From assembly GCF_036880985.1 (NCBI RefSeq), contig NZ_JBAJNO010000009.1, positions 1,488,001 through 1,552,000 of the forward strand: DNA of 64,000 nt. The letters are read 5' to 3'. Positions within the stretch are counted from its first letter, which is position 1. Each line of letters opens with the position of its first letter. The position numbers and the translations under genes are program-made. The notes beneath the pieces were generated by a model, which ran no database searches, was not told the origin of the DNA, and saw only the letters and a list, made by a program, of their open reading frames with translations. Shown piece after piece: positions 25,241-34,057 of the stretch. Source of the DNA: Limibacter armeniacum. Its GTDB lineage: Bacteria; Bacteroidota; Bacteroidia; Cytophagales; Flammeovirgaceae.

Positions 25241-26737
25241 CAATACCTTCAGGTTTTTCATATTTGCTATTTCAACAGGTATTTCTGCAATCGTATTGTT
25301 ACTTAAGTCTAGCACTTCAAGCTTTGTCAATTGAGTTAAGGTGATAGGAAACTGAGAAAACTTATTTTCTGCCAATCCGATTACTCTTAATGACCTTAAC
25401 CTTCCAAAATCATTTGGCAAACTTTCCAATTGATTAAATGGCAGATATATTTCTTCCAGTTTTGTCAGTTCACAGATTTCATTTGGAAGCTCACTAAGCT
25501 TATTCTTCTCCAGATCTAAGAATTTCAATTGTTTCAGTTGAGCTATACGTGGAGATAAAGTTTCTAATTCTCTATCATTTAATATTAGTCTTTGACAATT
25601 CACATCTTTTATAACTACCTCTTCTACAGAATTATACACTCTAGAGGTAGTTTTCAAATAACTCAATGGTTTTGAAGAAGGAGCACGACCTTGTGTACCT
25701 AATGCTGTAATGTAAACTCCATTTAGCATATTCCCTTCAGGCACATGCTCCAACTTTTCATCTTTTGGACAGTCTTCTATGCAAAAAGTAATAGGTAAAA
25801 CACAACGACCAACCAATTCAAGTTCTTTAATTAGATAAGGAGGAATAGTCCCAATAACACGAATAACTTCTTTTTCGAACACCCCTTTTATATCATTTAT
25901 AACCTGAATATTCGAAATGCTATATTGATCTTCACTAATATCAAAAACTGCATAAAGCATTCCCTCAATTTCCGTTCTTAATGCTATTTGGGGATACTTG
26001 ATATTCTTTCCGACATAACGATAAAATTCTTTTGGCTTTTCAGTATGCGCTTGATCATTTTGGGTAATGGTCATTATTTCCAATCTGAAGACTTGTGAGG
26101 TAGGCATGTTATTTTGAGATGCCGGTTGCCAATCTTTCAGTGACAATAAAGAAGGCTTTACTATCTGCTCCCCTAATATTGCCTTTTGCAAACGATTCTC
26201 AGGTAATATGATATCCTCAATATTTCCTTCAGAATTTGCCGTAAAAAAGACAGACATACTGAACGGGGTTTGCACATCCTTATATGCTTCAGCATTCACA
26301 ATAAGGTTTCCCAATTCCTTATAAAAAGATTGCCAATTGTCTTTATAAAGTGCTGAATTCTCGATGACATTCACATTATCAGGTACCGACACTACCGAAT
26401 CCTGTGGAACTGGAAAGCGACTTAAATCCAAAAACCCAAGGTTTACATACTTTCTATCTAACAATATAGTAAAGCTATTTTGTGGTGGTATTTGCAGTTC
26501 ACTGGTCAAATATCCTATATGAGAAATCTTCAACTTTTCAAGTTCATTTACATCAAGCTGAAAATACCCCTTATAATTGCTGTACACCACACTGTTCATA
26601 CCTTCTGCAGTAATCGCCGCATTGCTGACAGATGCTTTGGTTTGGCTATCTAAAACCTTAACTGTAATCAGCCTTGATTGAGCACTTGAAAAAAATGGCA
26701 GCAGTAATAGAAAAAATAAAATGATTCTAGTCTTCAT
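25088..26737 (-). CDS. Secreted leucine-rich-repeat protein with TonB-C-like domains (paralogue 1)
   Basis: 549 residues. Signal peptide (1-19), carboxypeptidase-regulatory-like domain (about 22-93, LDSQTKASVSNAAITAEG...YFQLDV, HIGYLTSEL), then two segments that look like TonB C-terminal domains: about 135-230 (VFFTANSEGNIEDI, WQPASQNNMPTSQVF) and about 240-320 (YVGKNIKYPQIALRTEIEG, EKEVIRVIGTIPPYL). After a linker comes a run of about six leucine-rich repeats (about 385-549; LKFLDLEKNKLSELPNEI, LEVLDLSNNTIAEIPVEI). Likely periplasmic and protein-binding. A paralogue lies at 27372 with an almost identical C terminus. A TAnnTTTG box lies at 26807-26814. Confidence 0.85.
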   Translation of the reverse strand: MKTRIILFFLLLLPFFSSAQSRLITVKVLDSQTKASVSNAAITAEGMNSVVYSNYKGYFQLDVNELEKLKISHIGYLTSELQIPPQNSFTILLDRKYVNLGFLDLSRFPVPQDSVVSVPDNVNVIENSALYKDNWQSFYKELGNLIVNAEAYKDVQTPFSMSVFFTANSEGNIEDIILPENRLQKAILGEQIVKPSLLSLKDWQPASQNNMPTSQVFRLEIMTITQNDQAHTEKPKEFYRYVGKNIKYPQIALRTEIEGMLYAVFDISEDQYSISNIQVINDIKGVFEKEVIRVIGTIPPYLIKELELVGRCVLPITFCIEDCPKDEKLEHVPEGNMLNGVYITALGTQGRAPSSKPLSYLKTTSRVYNSVEEVVIKDVNCQRLILNDRELETLSPRIAQLKQLKFLDLEKNKLSELPNEICELTKLEEIYLPFNQLESLPNDFGRLRSLRVIGLAENKFSQFPITLTQLTKLEVLDLSNNTIAEIPVEIANMKNLKVLALNGTKVHSFPDEIRELKKLEQVYLIDTSLSPEEVSEIREKLDKVELILN

Positions 26738-26806
26738 CTTAAAAATGGAGTTAATTGAATTAGTGCCTTCACTTTAAAAAACCTTATTCGATCAAAAAAG
26801 CAGAGA

Positions 26807-26814
26807 CAAAAATA
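26807..26814 (-). promoter_or_regulatory. Candidate -7 box of LRR gene 1
   Basis: TATTTTTG on the minus strand (CAAAAATA on plus), an exact TAnnTTTG, 70 bp before the start. The identical octamer lies before the paralogue (29130-29137). Confidence 0.45.
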
Positions 26815-26931
26815 ACAACATTTAGAATGTTATCTTAAAAAATTTCGAGTCCTTCGGTTCTTCGAAGGTTATAGTATTAACAGCAGTTTTACAATTTGAG
26901 ATTATCTTGAAAACACAATATAGATTTAAAT

Positions 26932-27267
26932 ATGCGGTCGAACTTTTTAATTGATCATATTGATTTCAAGGGAGGTATACTATCAAATAATAAGATTATG
27001 CTTAGTCTTGAAAAAGATTTACATAGTCAGTTATTTGAATTAACAGAAGATATATTGCAAGTATATTACAACTCTGATAATCAAGATTATTGTATTGATA
27101 TAGGATGGTATCCAGAAAATTTTGAGATAACTGATAATAGTTATTTTAGAGTTCGGATCATTAGAAATGAAGATTGGGAGAAGTTAATTTATGATGAATA
27201 CGCAAAAAGTATTTCAGGATTAAAAGACCTTATTCAAGATGCTATAAAAATCTGCACCAACAGTTAG
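26932..27267 (+). CDS. AT-rich orphan protein between the LRR paralogues
   Basis: 111 residues, no signal peptide, no membrane span, acidic (MRSNFLIDHIDFKGGIL...YCIDIGWYPENFEI...AISGLKDLIQDAIK-like end). I do not recognise the family. Codons are markedly A/T-rich (many ATA, AGA, TTA, AAT) compared with neighbours, which suggests recent transfer. It stands alone, opposite to the two LRR genes and inside the repeated unit. Its small, acidic, cytoplasmic character would suit an immunity or antitoxin-like protein, but no toxin partner is seen; this is speculation. Confidence 0.6.
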   Translation: MRSNFLIDHIDFKGGILSNNKIMLSLEKDLHSQLFELTEDILQVYYNSDNQDYCIDIGWYPENFEITDNSYFRVRIIRNEDWEKLIYDEYAKSISGLKDLIQDAIKICTNS

Positions 27268-27311
27268 CTTTTTCTAGTACACAGTATTGTACGCTTCACA
27301 TCAGTAAGTAT

Positions 27312-27524
27312 CTCACAACCTGACAGGACGAAACATCTGTAACGTCCTGTTGAAGTAATTGCTTTGGTATTCTAATTCAGGATCAGTTCAACCTTATCAA
27401 GTTTTTCACGAATTTCACTTACCTCCTCAGGGGATAATGCTGTATCAATCAAGTAAACTTGCTCCAGTTTTTTCAACTCTCGGATTTCATCCGGGAAGCT
27501 CCGAACCTTTGTACCATTCAATGC
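27312..27524 (-). repeat. Copy 2 of the shared 3' tract of two LRR genes
   Basis: Counterpart of 25028-25240, including the hairpin ACAGGACG (27323-27330) with CGTCCTGT (27343-27350). No T run follows on the minus strand, so whether it terminates transcription is unclear. Confidence 0.85.
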
Positions 27525-29039
27525 CAATATTTTAAGGTTTTTCATCTCGGAAATAGTGGTCGGAATAATAGAAATCGGATTATTACTCAAGTCCATAACC
27601 TCTAATTTTTTTAGCTGTGTAAGAACCATTGGAAATTCTGAGAACTTGTTATCAGCAAGTCCAAGTACCTTTAAGGATTTGAGCTGATCAAAATCATGAG
27701 GTAATTCCCTTACCTGATTGAATGGTACGTACAATTCTACCAATTCTTTTAACTGGGTAATTTCATTGGGAAGTTCAATCAGTTTATTTTTTTCCAAATC
27801 CAAGAACTGTAACTCTGTCAACTCTGCAATTTTTGGAGATAAGGATGATAAATTTTTATTGATCAGCGAAAGCTTTTGTACATTTTGATCCGTGATTGCT
27901 TCCTCTAAGGAATAGTAAGTTTTTTGCCGAACCGGCATCACAGGGGAGGAACTAATTGGAGCAGATGAAACACCCATTGCCCTCACTACTAATTCCTGAA
28001 ATTCTTGTTTCTGGGAATTCTTAGGACTGCTGCTTCTCAAAGTTCCGTTGTTGTTTCCTATCTCAAACCCTATTGGGATCAAATATCGTCCTCCTTGTTC
28101 TAGTGATTCGATCACATTTTTTGGTACTGAGTTAAGTAGCCTTCTTGCTTCACCTTCAAAGCTACCCCCATTCCCAAAAGCTTTAAGCGGTTCAATATTT
28201 GAAATTGAAGTTAGGTCATCACTCACATCAAAAGCTACATATATTTTACCTCCTTGTCTTAACCTTCTTGCCGATGAAGGGTATCTTAGATTTTTGCCTA
28301 TATAATTTATAAAATCGTGACTTGTCACACTTAAATACGACGAGGTACTAAAGGCATTTGAAATTTTTAATCTGAAAACCTGTGTTGTAGGTATCTTGTT
28401 CTGCTCAGCTGGCTTCCATTGTCCCAATCCTCTCAAAGAAGTTACGACTAGTTTTTCAAAATTAACTACTTCTTCTGCCTTGATCAAGTGCTGTACCTCC
28501 CCATCAACTACCGTAATGTCTTCAGGCAATCCCTCTGCATTAATCGTAAAGAGCACTGTCAACTCAAAAAGTTTTTGCATTTCTTGATACTCCGGCTTGC
28601 TTACTAAATAACTCCCAAGGTCTCGATAAAACGTGGGCCAATCATCTTTATAGAGAGCTGAGTTTTCAGGAATATACAAGCTGTCAGGCAAAATTGTGGA
28701 AATATCTGCCGTTAGTGGAAATTGATTCAAATCTAGCACACCTAAGTCTGTAAACTTTTGCTCCAATAAGACGGTAAAGTTATTTTGCTCTGGTACTCCA
28801 AACTCGCTGGTCAAGTAGCCTAAATGAGAAATAGTCAATATTTCCGTTCCTTTTACACTCACCTGAAAATAACCCTTATAATTACTGAACAACTGTTGTT
28901 CCGTATCCGCTAAAGTGACAGATGCGTTTCTGACTGGCTCTTTGGTTTGACGATCCAGTAAGCGTACCGTGATTGTTCTTAATTGAGCATTTACAAGTAG
29001 GGGTAATAAAATAAACAGTACACTAATAACTTTTTTCAT
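27372..29039 (-). CDS. Secreted leucine-rich-repeat protein with TonB-C-like domains (paralogue 2)
   Basis: 555 residues with the same order as the gene at 25088: signal peptide (1-18), carboxypeptidase-regulatory-like domain (LLDRQTKEPVRNASVTL), two TonB-C-like segments (LFTINAEGLPEDITV, WKPAEQNKIPTTQVF; YIGKNLRYPSSARRLRQGG, FEGEARRLLNSVPKNVI), a variable linker and leucine-rich repeats (LQFLDLEKNKLIELPNEI, LEVMDLSNNPISIIPTTI). The last 50 residues differ from paralogue 1 at only a few positions, although the remainder is much more diverged. A TATTTTTG box lies 91 bp upstream. Likely a periplasmic binding protein of unknown partner. Confidence 0.85.
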   Translation of the reverse strand: MKKVISVLFILLPLLVNAQLRTITVRLLDRQTKEPVRNASVTLADTEQQLFSNYKGYFQVSVKGTEILTISHLGYLTSEFGVPEQNNFTVLLEQKFTDLGVLDLNQFPLTADISTILPDSLYIPENSALYKDDWPTFYRDLGSYLVSKPEYQEMQKLFELTVLFTINAEGLPEDITVVDGEVQHLIKAEEVVNFEKLVVTSLRGLGQWKPAEQNKIPTTQVFRLKISNAFSTSSYLSVTSHDFINYIGKNLRYPSSARRLRQGGKIYVAFDVSDDLTSISNIEPLKAFGNGGSFEGEARRLLNSVPKNVIESLEQGGRYLIPIGFEIGNNNGTLRSSSPKNSQKQEFQELVVRAMGVSSAPISSSPVMPVRQKTYYSLEEAITDQNVQKLSLINKNLSSLSPKIAELTELQFLDLEKNKLIELPNEITQLKELVELYVPFNQVRELPHDFDQLKSLKVLGLADNKFSEFPMVLTQLKKLEVMDLSNNPISIIPTTISEMKNLKILALNGTKVRSFPDEIRELKKLEQVYLIDTALSPEEVSEIREKLDKVELILN

Positions 29040-29129
29040 TCTAATTAATAAGTTGAAATAATTGAATTGATAACCCGATCTGACACTAAGAATTTCTAAT
29101 CATTGAAAGTGATAATTTAAATGTCCCTG

Positions 29130-29137
29130 CAAAAATA
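29130..29137 (-). promoter_or_regulatory. Candidate -7 box of LRR gene 2
   Basis: TATTTTTG on the minus strand, exact TAnnTTTG, 91 bp before the start; the same octamer precedes paralogue 1. Confidence 0.45.
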
Positions 29138-29180
29138 GCAACTCACTTAAAATAAAAAACCATCTACTTTATATAACATT

Positions 29181-29654
29181 CTAGCTCATTAAACTAAACT
29201 CCATCAGAGGCAAATATCTCCCACTAATAGAGCTTGCTAATTTCCCTACTGTTTTAAAACCACAATGGATATAAAAGGACTCAGCATGCGGGTCTGCATC
29301 AAGGGTCAATACATTAAAACCCTGCTCTTTTACTCTACAGATACAGTCTTCCAATAATACTTTTCCATACCCCTTCCCCATATACTCAGGCAATACAAAC
29401 AGGTTATCCAACTTAATCTTATCAGTATTTTCAGCTTTAAGCAATGCATAATACCCAACCAGCTTATTGTCTATCATAAGTTTATACACCTGATTGGCGA
29501 CAATATAGGACATCGTAATGGTCAGTTCCTCTTCCCATTTCTCCATCTGCTCTGGACTATATCCCCAAAAAGCTTTAGACCTTTTAGTAACTTCTGTCAA
29601 GATTTTATGATCAGAAGGTAGCGCTACCATCAGTTGCTCGTTGAGTGATTCCAT
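29181..29654 (-). CDS. GNAT-family N-acetyltransferase
   Basis: 157 residues, cytoplasmic. The acetyl-CoA-binding motif A is visible: LDNLFVLPEYMGKGYGKVLL followed by a helix (with the Q/R-x-x-G-x-G/A pattern as MGKGYG), preceded by LVGYYALLK (strand 4) and followed by LDADPHAESFYIHCGFKTVG (strand 6 and the F-Y-x-x-x-G-F motif). Substrate unknown. It lies 21 bp after the Nramp-like gene on the same strand, so the two may be co-transcribed. Confidence 0.88.
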   Translation of the reverse strand: MESLNEQLMVALPSDHKILTEVTKRSKAFWGYSPEQMEKWEEELTITMSYIVANQVYKLMIDNKLVGYYALLKAENTDKIKLDNLFVLPEYMGKGYGKVLLEDCICRVKEQGFNVLTLDADPHAESFYIHCGFKTVGKLASSISGRYLPLMEFSLMS

Positions 29655-29675
29655 GGGATATCTATATGAATTAAC

Positions 29676-30881
29676 TTATCCTATTACCATCCAAATACTT
29701 TTAGCTCCTAATGCAGCAATCAGTAATACCATCACAGCGCTTATCAGTGTCATCACAGGTTTGTTTTTGTACTTACCTAACACAGTATCTTTACTGCATA
29801 ACCACACTAACACACAACCAATCACTGGCAACAACATCCCATTAGCCACTTGTGCAAAACGAATAACATCAATTGGTTTAAACCCTACTGAGGCAAATAC
29901 AACACCCAATACCAAAATCACCACCCAAGTACCCCTGAACTTCCATGATGACATACTGGAATCCCAGCCAAAACATCCTGTGGTTACATAAGCCGCCGCT
30001 AAAGGAGCTGTTATGGCTGAGGTTATACCTGCAGCAAACAGTCCTATTGAGATCATATACTTGGCAAATACTCCATATACAGGCGCTAATCCTTTTCCTA
30101 AATCTACCGCGTTTGCAAGTGTGGTTCCTTGCAATGACGAAGCTGAGATAACAATAGCCAATGATACCAAGCCCCCCAATGCTATGGATAAGCTAGTATC
30201 CCACTTAGCTTCCTTTAAGTCACTTGGTTTACTCCATTTTGACTTAGACAATGAGGTATGTAAGAACAGGTTATAAGGTACGATGGTAGTCCCGATTACT
30301 CCTAATACGATGATCAACCCATTTTCGGGAATGGTAGGAAGAAACATACCCTTCAACAGCTCAGAAATGTTTGGTCGGGTCAATATGGCTGTCAGTATAA
30401 AGGAAAGACTCATCAATCCTACAAGGGCTACCAGACTCCTTTCCAGCACTTTGTATTTACCTAACCACAAAACACTAAAAGCTAAAGTTCCTATGACTAC
30501 AGGCGTAAAGTTAAAACTCCCAGACTGCAAGCTAAAAAAGGTGTCTAACCCCAGTGCTCCTCCAGCAATATTTCCAGCCTCATAAGCCCCATTACCGATC
30601 ACAATAGAACATAAAACGATTAGCAGTGTAAACAACCTGACAATAGGGTGCTGGATCTCTCTTTTAATCAGTGCAGTAAGGTCAAGACGGGTAATAATTC
30701 CTAAACGGGATGCCATCTCTTGAAAAAGGATTGTAACAACTGTAGATAAAATAACAGCCCACAATAACTGAAACCCATAACCTGCACCAGCCAACGTACA
30801 CACAGTTACTGTTCCTGGTCCAATAAAGGCAGCAGCAACCAATACTCCCGGTCCTCCCAGTCTAAAAGATCGTTTGTTCAT
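29676..30881 (-). CDS. Nramp-related transporter lacking canonical metal ligands
   Basis: 401 residues, about eleven membrane spans. The overall Nramp (SLC11) pattern is clear: a start GGPGVLVAAAFIGPGTVTVCTLAGAGYGFQLLW-like in span 1, EMASRLGIITRLDL after span 2, and GTTIVPYNLFLHTS in span 6. Canonical Nramp proteins bind Mn/Fe with D-P-G-N in span 1 and M-P-H in span 6. Here these are G-P-G-T (21-24) and V-P-Y (201-203), so the Asp, Asn and Met ligands are absent. The substrate is therefore unlikely to be Mn or Fe by the standard site. This is a divergent clade; function unknown. Probably first gene of a two-gene unit with the acetyltransferase. Confidence 0.85.
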   Translation of the reverse strand: MNKRSFRLGGPGVLVAAAFIGPGTVTVCTLAGAGYGFQLLWAVILSTVVTILFQEMASRLGIITRLDLTALIKREIQHPIVRLFTLLIVLCSIVIGNGAYEAGNIAGGALGLDTFFSLQSGSFNFTPVVIGTLAFSVLWLGKYKVLERSLVALVGLMSLSFILTAILTRPNISELLKGMFLPTIPENGLIIVLGVIGTTIVPYNLFLHTSLSKSKWSKPSDLKEAKWDTSLSIALGGLVSLAIVISASSLQGTTLANAVDLGKGLAPVYGVFAKYMISIGLFAAGITSAITAPLAAAYVTTGCFGWDSSMSSWKFRGTWVVILVLGVVFASVGFKPIDVIRFAQVANGMLLPVIGCVLVWLCSKDTVLGKYKNKPVMTLISAVMVLLIAALGAKSIWMVIG

Positions 30882-31113
30882 AGTTAGTAGAATAGTTTAT
30901 ATAAAAGCAGCAATTAAAATGCAGTATATGAAAAATAAATATTAGTAACACTTCACCAAAAACGATTATTTCGATCATACAAAAAACAACTTCACTTTCA
31001 TAAGTTACTCGTTGATTGAAATTTCCACTTTGTGTTGAAAAATAAAATCATAATATTGTGAATTAGAATTTCACCTTTTTTGATAAAGATTTTTTATACC
31101 AACTCCACACAAA

Positions 31114-31848
31114 ATGATAATTTTTGGACATAATAATTTTCTCATTAAAGCTTTTACACCCGAAGAAGTTAGACTACCTGTACAAGAAGGAGACCAGCAG
31201 GTTTCTTTTGAAGTTCGACAACGTTATGCACATATCTTCTGGATTCCATTTTTCCCAATCGGTAAGCTGTGGTGTATCAGAGTTCCAGGCAGCAAAGACC
31301 TCTATCAGATGCCTGAAGAGGTAAAAGCAGCTATCCTGCAAAACTATCAGGGTGAGATCAAAACACCTTGGTACTCTTATTCCCTTATTTTGATCGCCAT
31401 GGCAGTTGGCCTATTCATGTACCTTGGTGAATTACAAAAAAAGCAAGAGCGGGAAGATGCATTCTATAACAGAGTAGAAGAAAAGAAAATGTTGATCGAC
31501 TATCCAACTACAGGGGATTACTATGTATTTCAACGCTATGAAGACCCTGATAGATGGGAAAGTGATAAGTTTGTACTAAAAGTGAATCAGTACGATGAAA
31601 GTACTACTTCTTTTATCTCACTCTACCCTTACCTATATCAGAAAATGTCTTCCAACGACAGCTATGATTTTTATAAAGCATTTGATGCTGTCGAGACACA
31701 AGCTTTCAATGAAATGAACATCAGCAGAGACGCCATAAAAGCTGCAATAGAACAAGAGTATAGAGAGACATTCAAACCCGTAAAGATTCCTCCGTTAGAA
31801 GGGTATTATAAATTGGAATTGATCAAAAGGCGAGAACTTGACAAATAG
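31114..31848 (+). CDS. Membrane protein with a degenerate zinc-ribbon-like N terminus
   Basis: 244 residues. Residues 1-60 (MIIFGHNNFLIK... RYAHIFWIPFFPIGKLWCI) match the pattern of zinc-ribbon family 15 proteins, in which HIFWIPLFPIGK-like follows a CxxC knuckle, but no CxxC pair is present. One membrane span lies at about 87-103 (YSLILIAMAVGLFMYLG), followed by a coil (KKQEREDAFYNRVEEKK) and an extracytoplasmic or cytoplasmic tail of unknown fold. It is alone, bounded by a strong terminator. Function unknown; the homology to zinc-ribbon 15 is by memory of the pattern. Confidence 0.65.
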   Translation: MIIFGHNNFLIKAFTPEEVRLPVQEGDQQVSFEVRQRYAHIFWIPFFPIGKLWCIRVPGSKDLYQMPEEVKAAILQNYQGEIKTPWYSYSLILIAMAVGLFMYLGELQKKQEREDAFYNRVEEKKMLIDYPTTGDYYVFQRYEDPDRWESDKFVLKVNQYDESTTSFISLYPYLYQKMSSNDSYDFYKAFDAVETQAFNEMNISRDAIKAAIEQEYRETFKPVKIPPLEGYYKLELIKRRELDK

Positions 31849-31854
31849 TATACA

Positions 31855-31896
31855 AAAAACGCTTCTGAAGATTAAAATTACTTCAGAAGCGTTTTT
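31855..31896. terminator. Bidirectional terminator between convergent genes
   Basis: A perfect 16-bp stem (31855-31870 with 31881-31896; core CGCTTCTGAAG/CTTCAGAAGCG) with a 10-nt loop and A/T tracts at both ends. It serves the plus gene ending at 31848 and the minus gene ending at 31914. Confidence 0.92.
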
Positions 31897-31913
31897 CGGT
31901 TAAGATCAACAAC

Positions 31914-32726
31914 CTAGATTCCTATTTTCGGGACAGTCAGATTGTTTGAAAAAACAAAATGTTTTCGGCAGGTTTCCAGAATCCCTTCTTTAATATTATG
32001 CTTAAAGTCTGATTCCAGTACCCTCCCAATAGAACGGTTACCAAAAGACGAATGTGTTTGAATCTCATCACTGCTAGTAGCAGTCACTACAAATCTCAAC
32101 AAAGCCTTTTCTTCTTCCATATCATAAAAGGTCACCATGCCAGCAAATGTACCACCATTGAACTGACTGCTACCTGTTACTGAAGGTTTTTCCAAATACA
32201 TCAAGTCAATTACGAAGGCATATTGTACCTCCATAAGTTCACTTAGCTTTTCCTCTTTAACAGACAGGCAATCCATATCCAATACACTATCATAACAACT
32301 ACGCAGGTCTTTTGCAGGATCAAAAACCAATTTGCTGATATACTCGTCTTTTGATCTGATTATAAAAACCGCCTTGGCTTTCGGCAAGTCCTTTAAATGA
32401 TCATCCTTGTCATTTTTTCCATATATGGATATTTTATGACCAAGATTGAGAGGCTCTAGCAGGATATCACTTTTATAGTAGTTTGAATCTATAGCTACAG
32501 CTCCAAAATCTGTGTTTTCATCCTCTAAATAATTTAGTTTTTGGATAAGTCTCGTCAGTTTAGCTTTATGTTCTGTATAAAACAACTGCTTACTTTGTGA
32601 TACTTCCGCTTTCAGAGTTTCGTACTCCTGTTGCTGTTTCTTAAAATCTTCAGCTTTGTATTCTTTTCTATTGGAACAAGCAGAAAGCACTAATAGTAGT
32701 AGTAAAAAAGTAGAGATATTCTTCAT
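31914..32726 (-). CDS. Lipoprotein of unknown family
   Basis: 270 residues from ATG 32726 (two codons after a TTG). Signal peptide MKNISTFLLLLLVLSAC gives a lipid-anchored protein. It is followed by a charged coiled-coil stretch (YKAEDFKKQQQEYETLKAEVSQSKQ), then a globular part with FIIRSKDEYISKLVFDP, a Cys pair region (RSCYDSVLDMDC), FNGGTFAGMVTFYDM and VVTATSSDEI. Not recognised. It lies 78 bp after another unknown lipoprotein (32805) on the same strand; both could act in the periplasm together. Confidence 0.75.
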   Translation of the reverse strand: MKNISTFLLLLLVLSACSNRKEYKAEDFKKQQQEYETLKAEVSQSKQLFYTEHKAKLTRLIQKLNYLEDENTDFGAVAIDSNYYKSDILLEPLNLGHKISIYGKNDKDDHLKDLPKAKAVFIIRSKDEYISKLVFDPAKDLRSCYDSVLDMDCLSVKEEKLSELMEVQYAFVIDLMYLEKPSVTGSSQFNGGTFAGMVTFYDMEEEKALLRFVVTATSSDEIQTHSSFGNRSIGRVLESDFKHNIKEGILETCRKHFVFSNNLTVPKIGI

Positions 32727-32804
32727 TGTCAATTGATTAATAGATAAAAAATTTTATTTCAATATAGTAATATCTCTACGTATAACAAGAGCTTTGTTCC
32801 AAGC

Positions 32805-33851
32805 TTACAAGGTATTGATAAGGTTAGTCAATTCGTCTTTTGACATAAGCTTCAGTTTCATTTTTTCATTATGTCCCTTTTCCACCTCCAATTTTTTATG
32901 ATAGGCATACCCTCTCGAAGTATAAGCTATTAAATGCACTTTCTCCCCAACAGGGATTCCCGAAAATATGTCCGCTCTCTTTCCACCTTTTCCTAGATAT
33001 AAATACCTCATCACTGAATTTATATTTTCAAAAAATAAAACAAACATCACATGCTGTCTCTCTGTCATATCAAAGCTTACACTAATATTTGTTTTCGGTC
33101 TAGTATCCTCATAAAATCTGTCACAATTGATCCAACCAAACTTTGATAGGTCTAAATAATAATATCCATTTATCCCGTCAGTAACTCTATATGCATCAGT
33201 TTCTATAACCTGTTCAGAAAGTGTATCGGGATCCAATACATTCACTTCTGCCTTCAATGCATAGTATAAAGGATTATCTTTGGTTATCCTTTCAAAAATC
33301 GCCTTATCAGGTGTTACACTATCACTTTCTATCTGCATATCAATTGCATGAACCCAATTGACTTGTCCACTTATTGCTGTATCCCCAAAGAACAAATCCA
33401 TTGATTCTTTTGCTTTGGATGGAATATTGACCAATAAAGAATTTCCTTCCTTAACTTTTAGCTGTTTTCCATCAGACAGCATATTGATCAGGTAAGCACC
33501 ATCAGACACCAACAGTCTGCCTTCTGAAACAGTAGGAGCATTTTCATAAAACATATCCTGCTTGGTAAGCAGCTCCTTAATTTGAACTTCAATTGTTTCT
33601 CCCAATGGCGAACCATCCACTGTTTCAAGCTTCTCTGGCTCCACTTTTATTTTCAATCCCATTTTACCAATTACAACAGAGGGTTGAGTTACCGGCACTG
33701 TATATTCCTGAAGAAGCACCCTGTTTACTTCTTGTAGACTGTCTACATATGGGGTAAGATTTTCAACATTGACAGTAGTATCTTTCACTTCGCTTACACC
33801 ACAAGCAACCATTAAAAACAAAAGGAATGTGATTATGAATCTCATTTTCAT
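32805..33851 (-). CDS. Lipoprotein of unknown family
   Basis: 348 residues. Signal peptide with lipobox MVACG (Cys17). The N-terminal half contains GLKIKVEPEKLETVDGSPLG, ENAPTVSEGRLLVSDGAYLI and KQLKVKEGNSLLVNIPSK, a strand-rich pattern found in several secreted Bacteroidota proteins, similar to a ZU5-like sandwich (inference). The C-terminal half has YLDLSKFGWINCDRFYED and ends in a lysine-rich tail. Function unknown. Possibly co-transcribed with the lipoprotein at 31914. Confidence 0.75.
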   Translation of the reverse strand: MKMRFIITFLLFLMVACGVSEVKDTTVNVENLTPYVDSLQEVNRVLLQEYTVPVTQPSVVIGKMGLKIKVEPEKLETVDGSPLGETIEVQIKELLTKQDMFYENAPTVSEGRLLVSDGAYLINMLSDGKQLKVKEGNSLLVNIPSKAKESMDLFFGDTAISGQVNWVHAIDMQIESDSVTPDKAIFERITKDNPLYYALKAEVNVLDPDTLSEQVIETDAYRVTDGINGYYYLDLSKFGWINCDRFYEDTRPKTNISVSFDMTERQHVMFVLFFENINSVMRYLYLGKGGKRADIFSGIPVGEKVHLIAYTSRGYAYHKKLEVEKGHNEKMKLKLMSKDELTNLINTL

Positions 33852-33970
33852 ATAACTTTATATTTAAAAAATATGACACTTATTATGAGTATAACAAGTA
33901 GTTCTCTACACGTTACAGGTTCCCATTTATAAAAGGCAAATTCAATTAATAAAAGAAGCACACCTATCCG

Positions 33971-34057
33971 TAAAAAATAAAAAGCCCGATCTCCCAAAGG
34001 GAAACCGGGCTAGGGTACTTATGGATTAGGACTCAGGTAATGAGTTGCACAAATATA
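33971..34057 (-). ncRNA. Possible small RNA: promoter box, conserved segment and terminator (copy A)
   Basis: On the minus strand there is an exact -7 box TATATTTG (34050-34057). After about 13 bases comes CCTGAGTCCTAATCCATA (34037-34020), then a GC-rich terminator hairpin (GCCCG/CGGGC with inner TCCC/GGGA, 34010-33984) and a T-rich tail to about 33971. This could encode an RNA of about 70 nt. The same conserved segment plus a terminator of different sequence lies at 34171-34240. No ORF fits. The family is unknown to me. Confidence 0.45.

Noticed and set aside
26932-27267. Toxin-immunity locus with the LRR genes as toxins
   Set aside because: The LRR proteins show no toxin domain, so only an orphan gene is reported.
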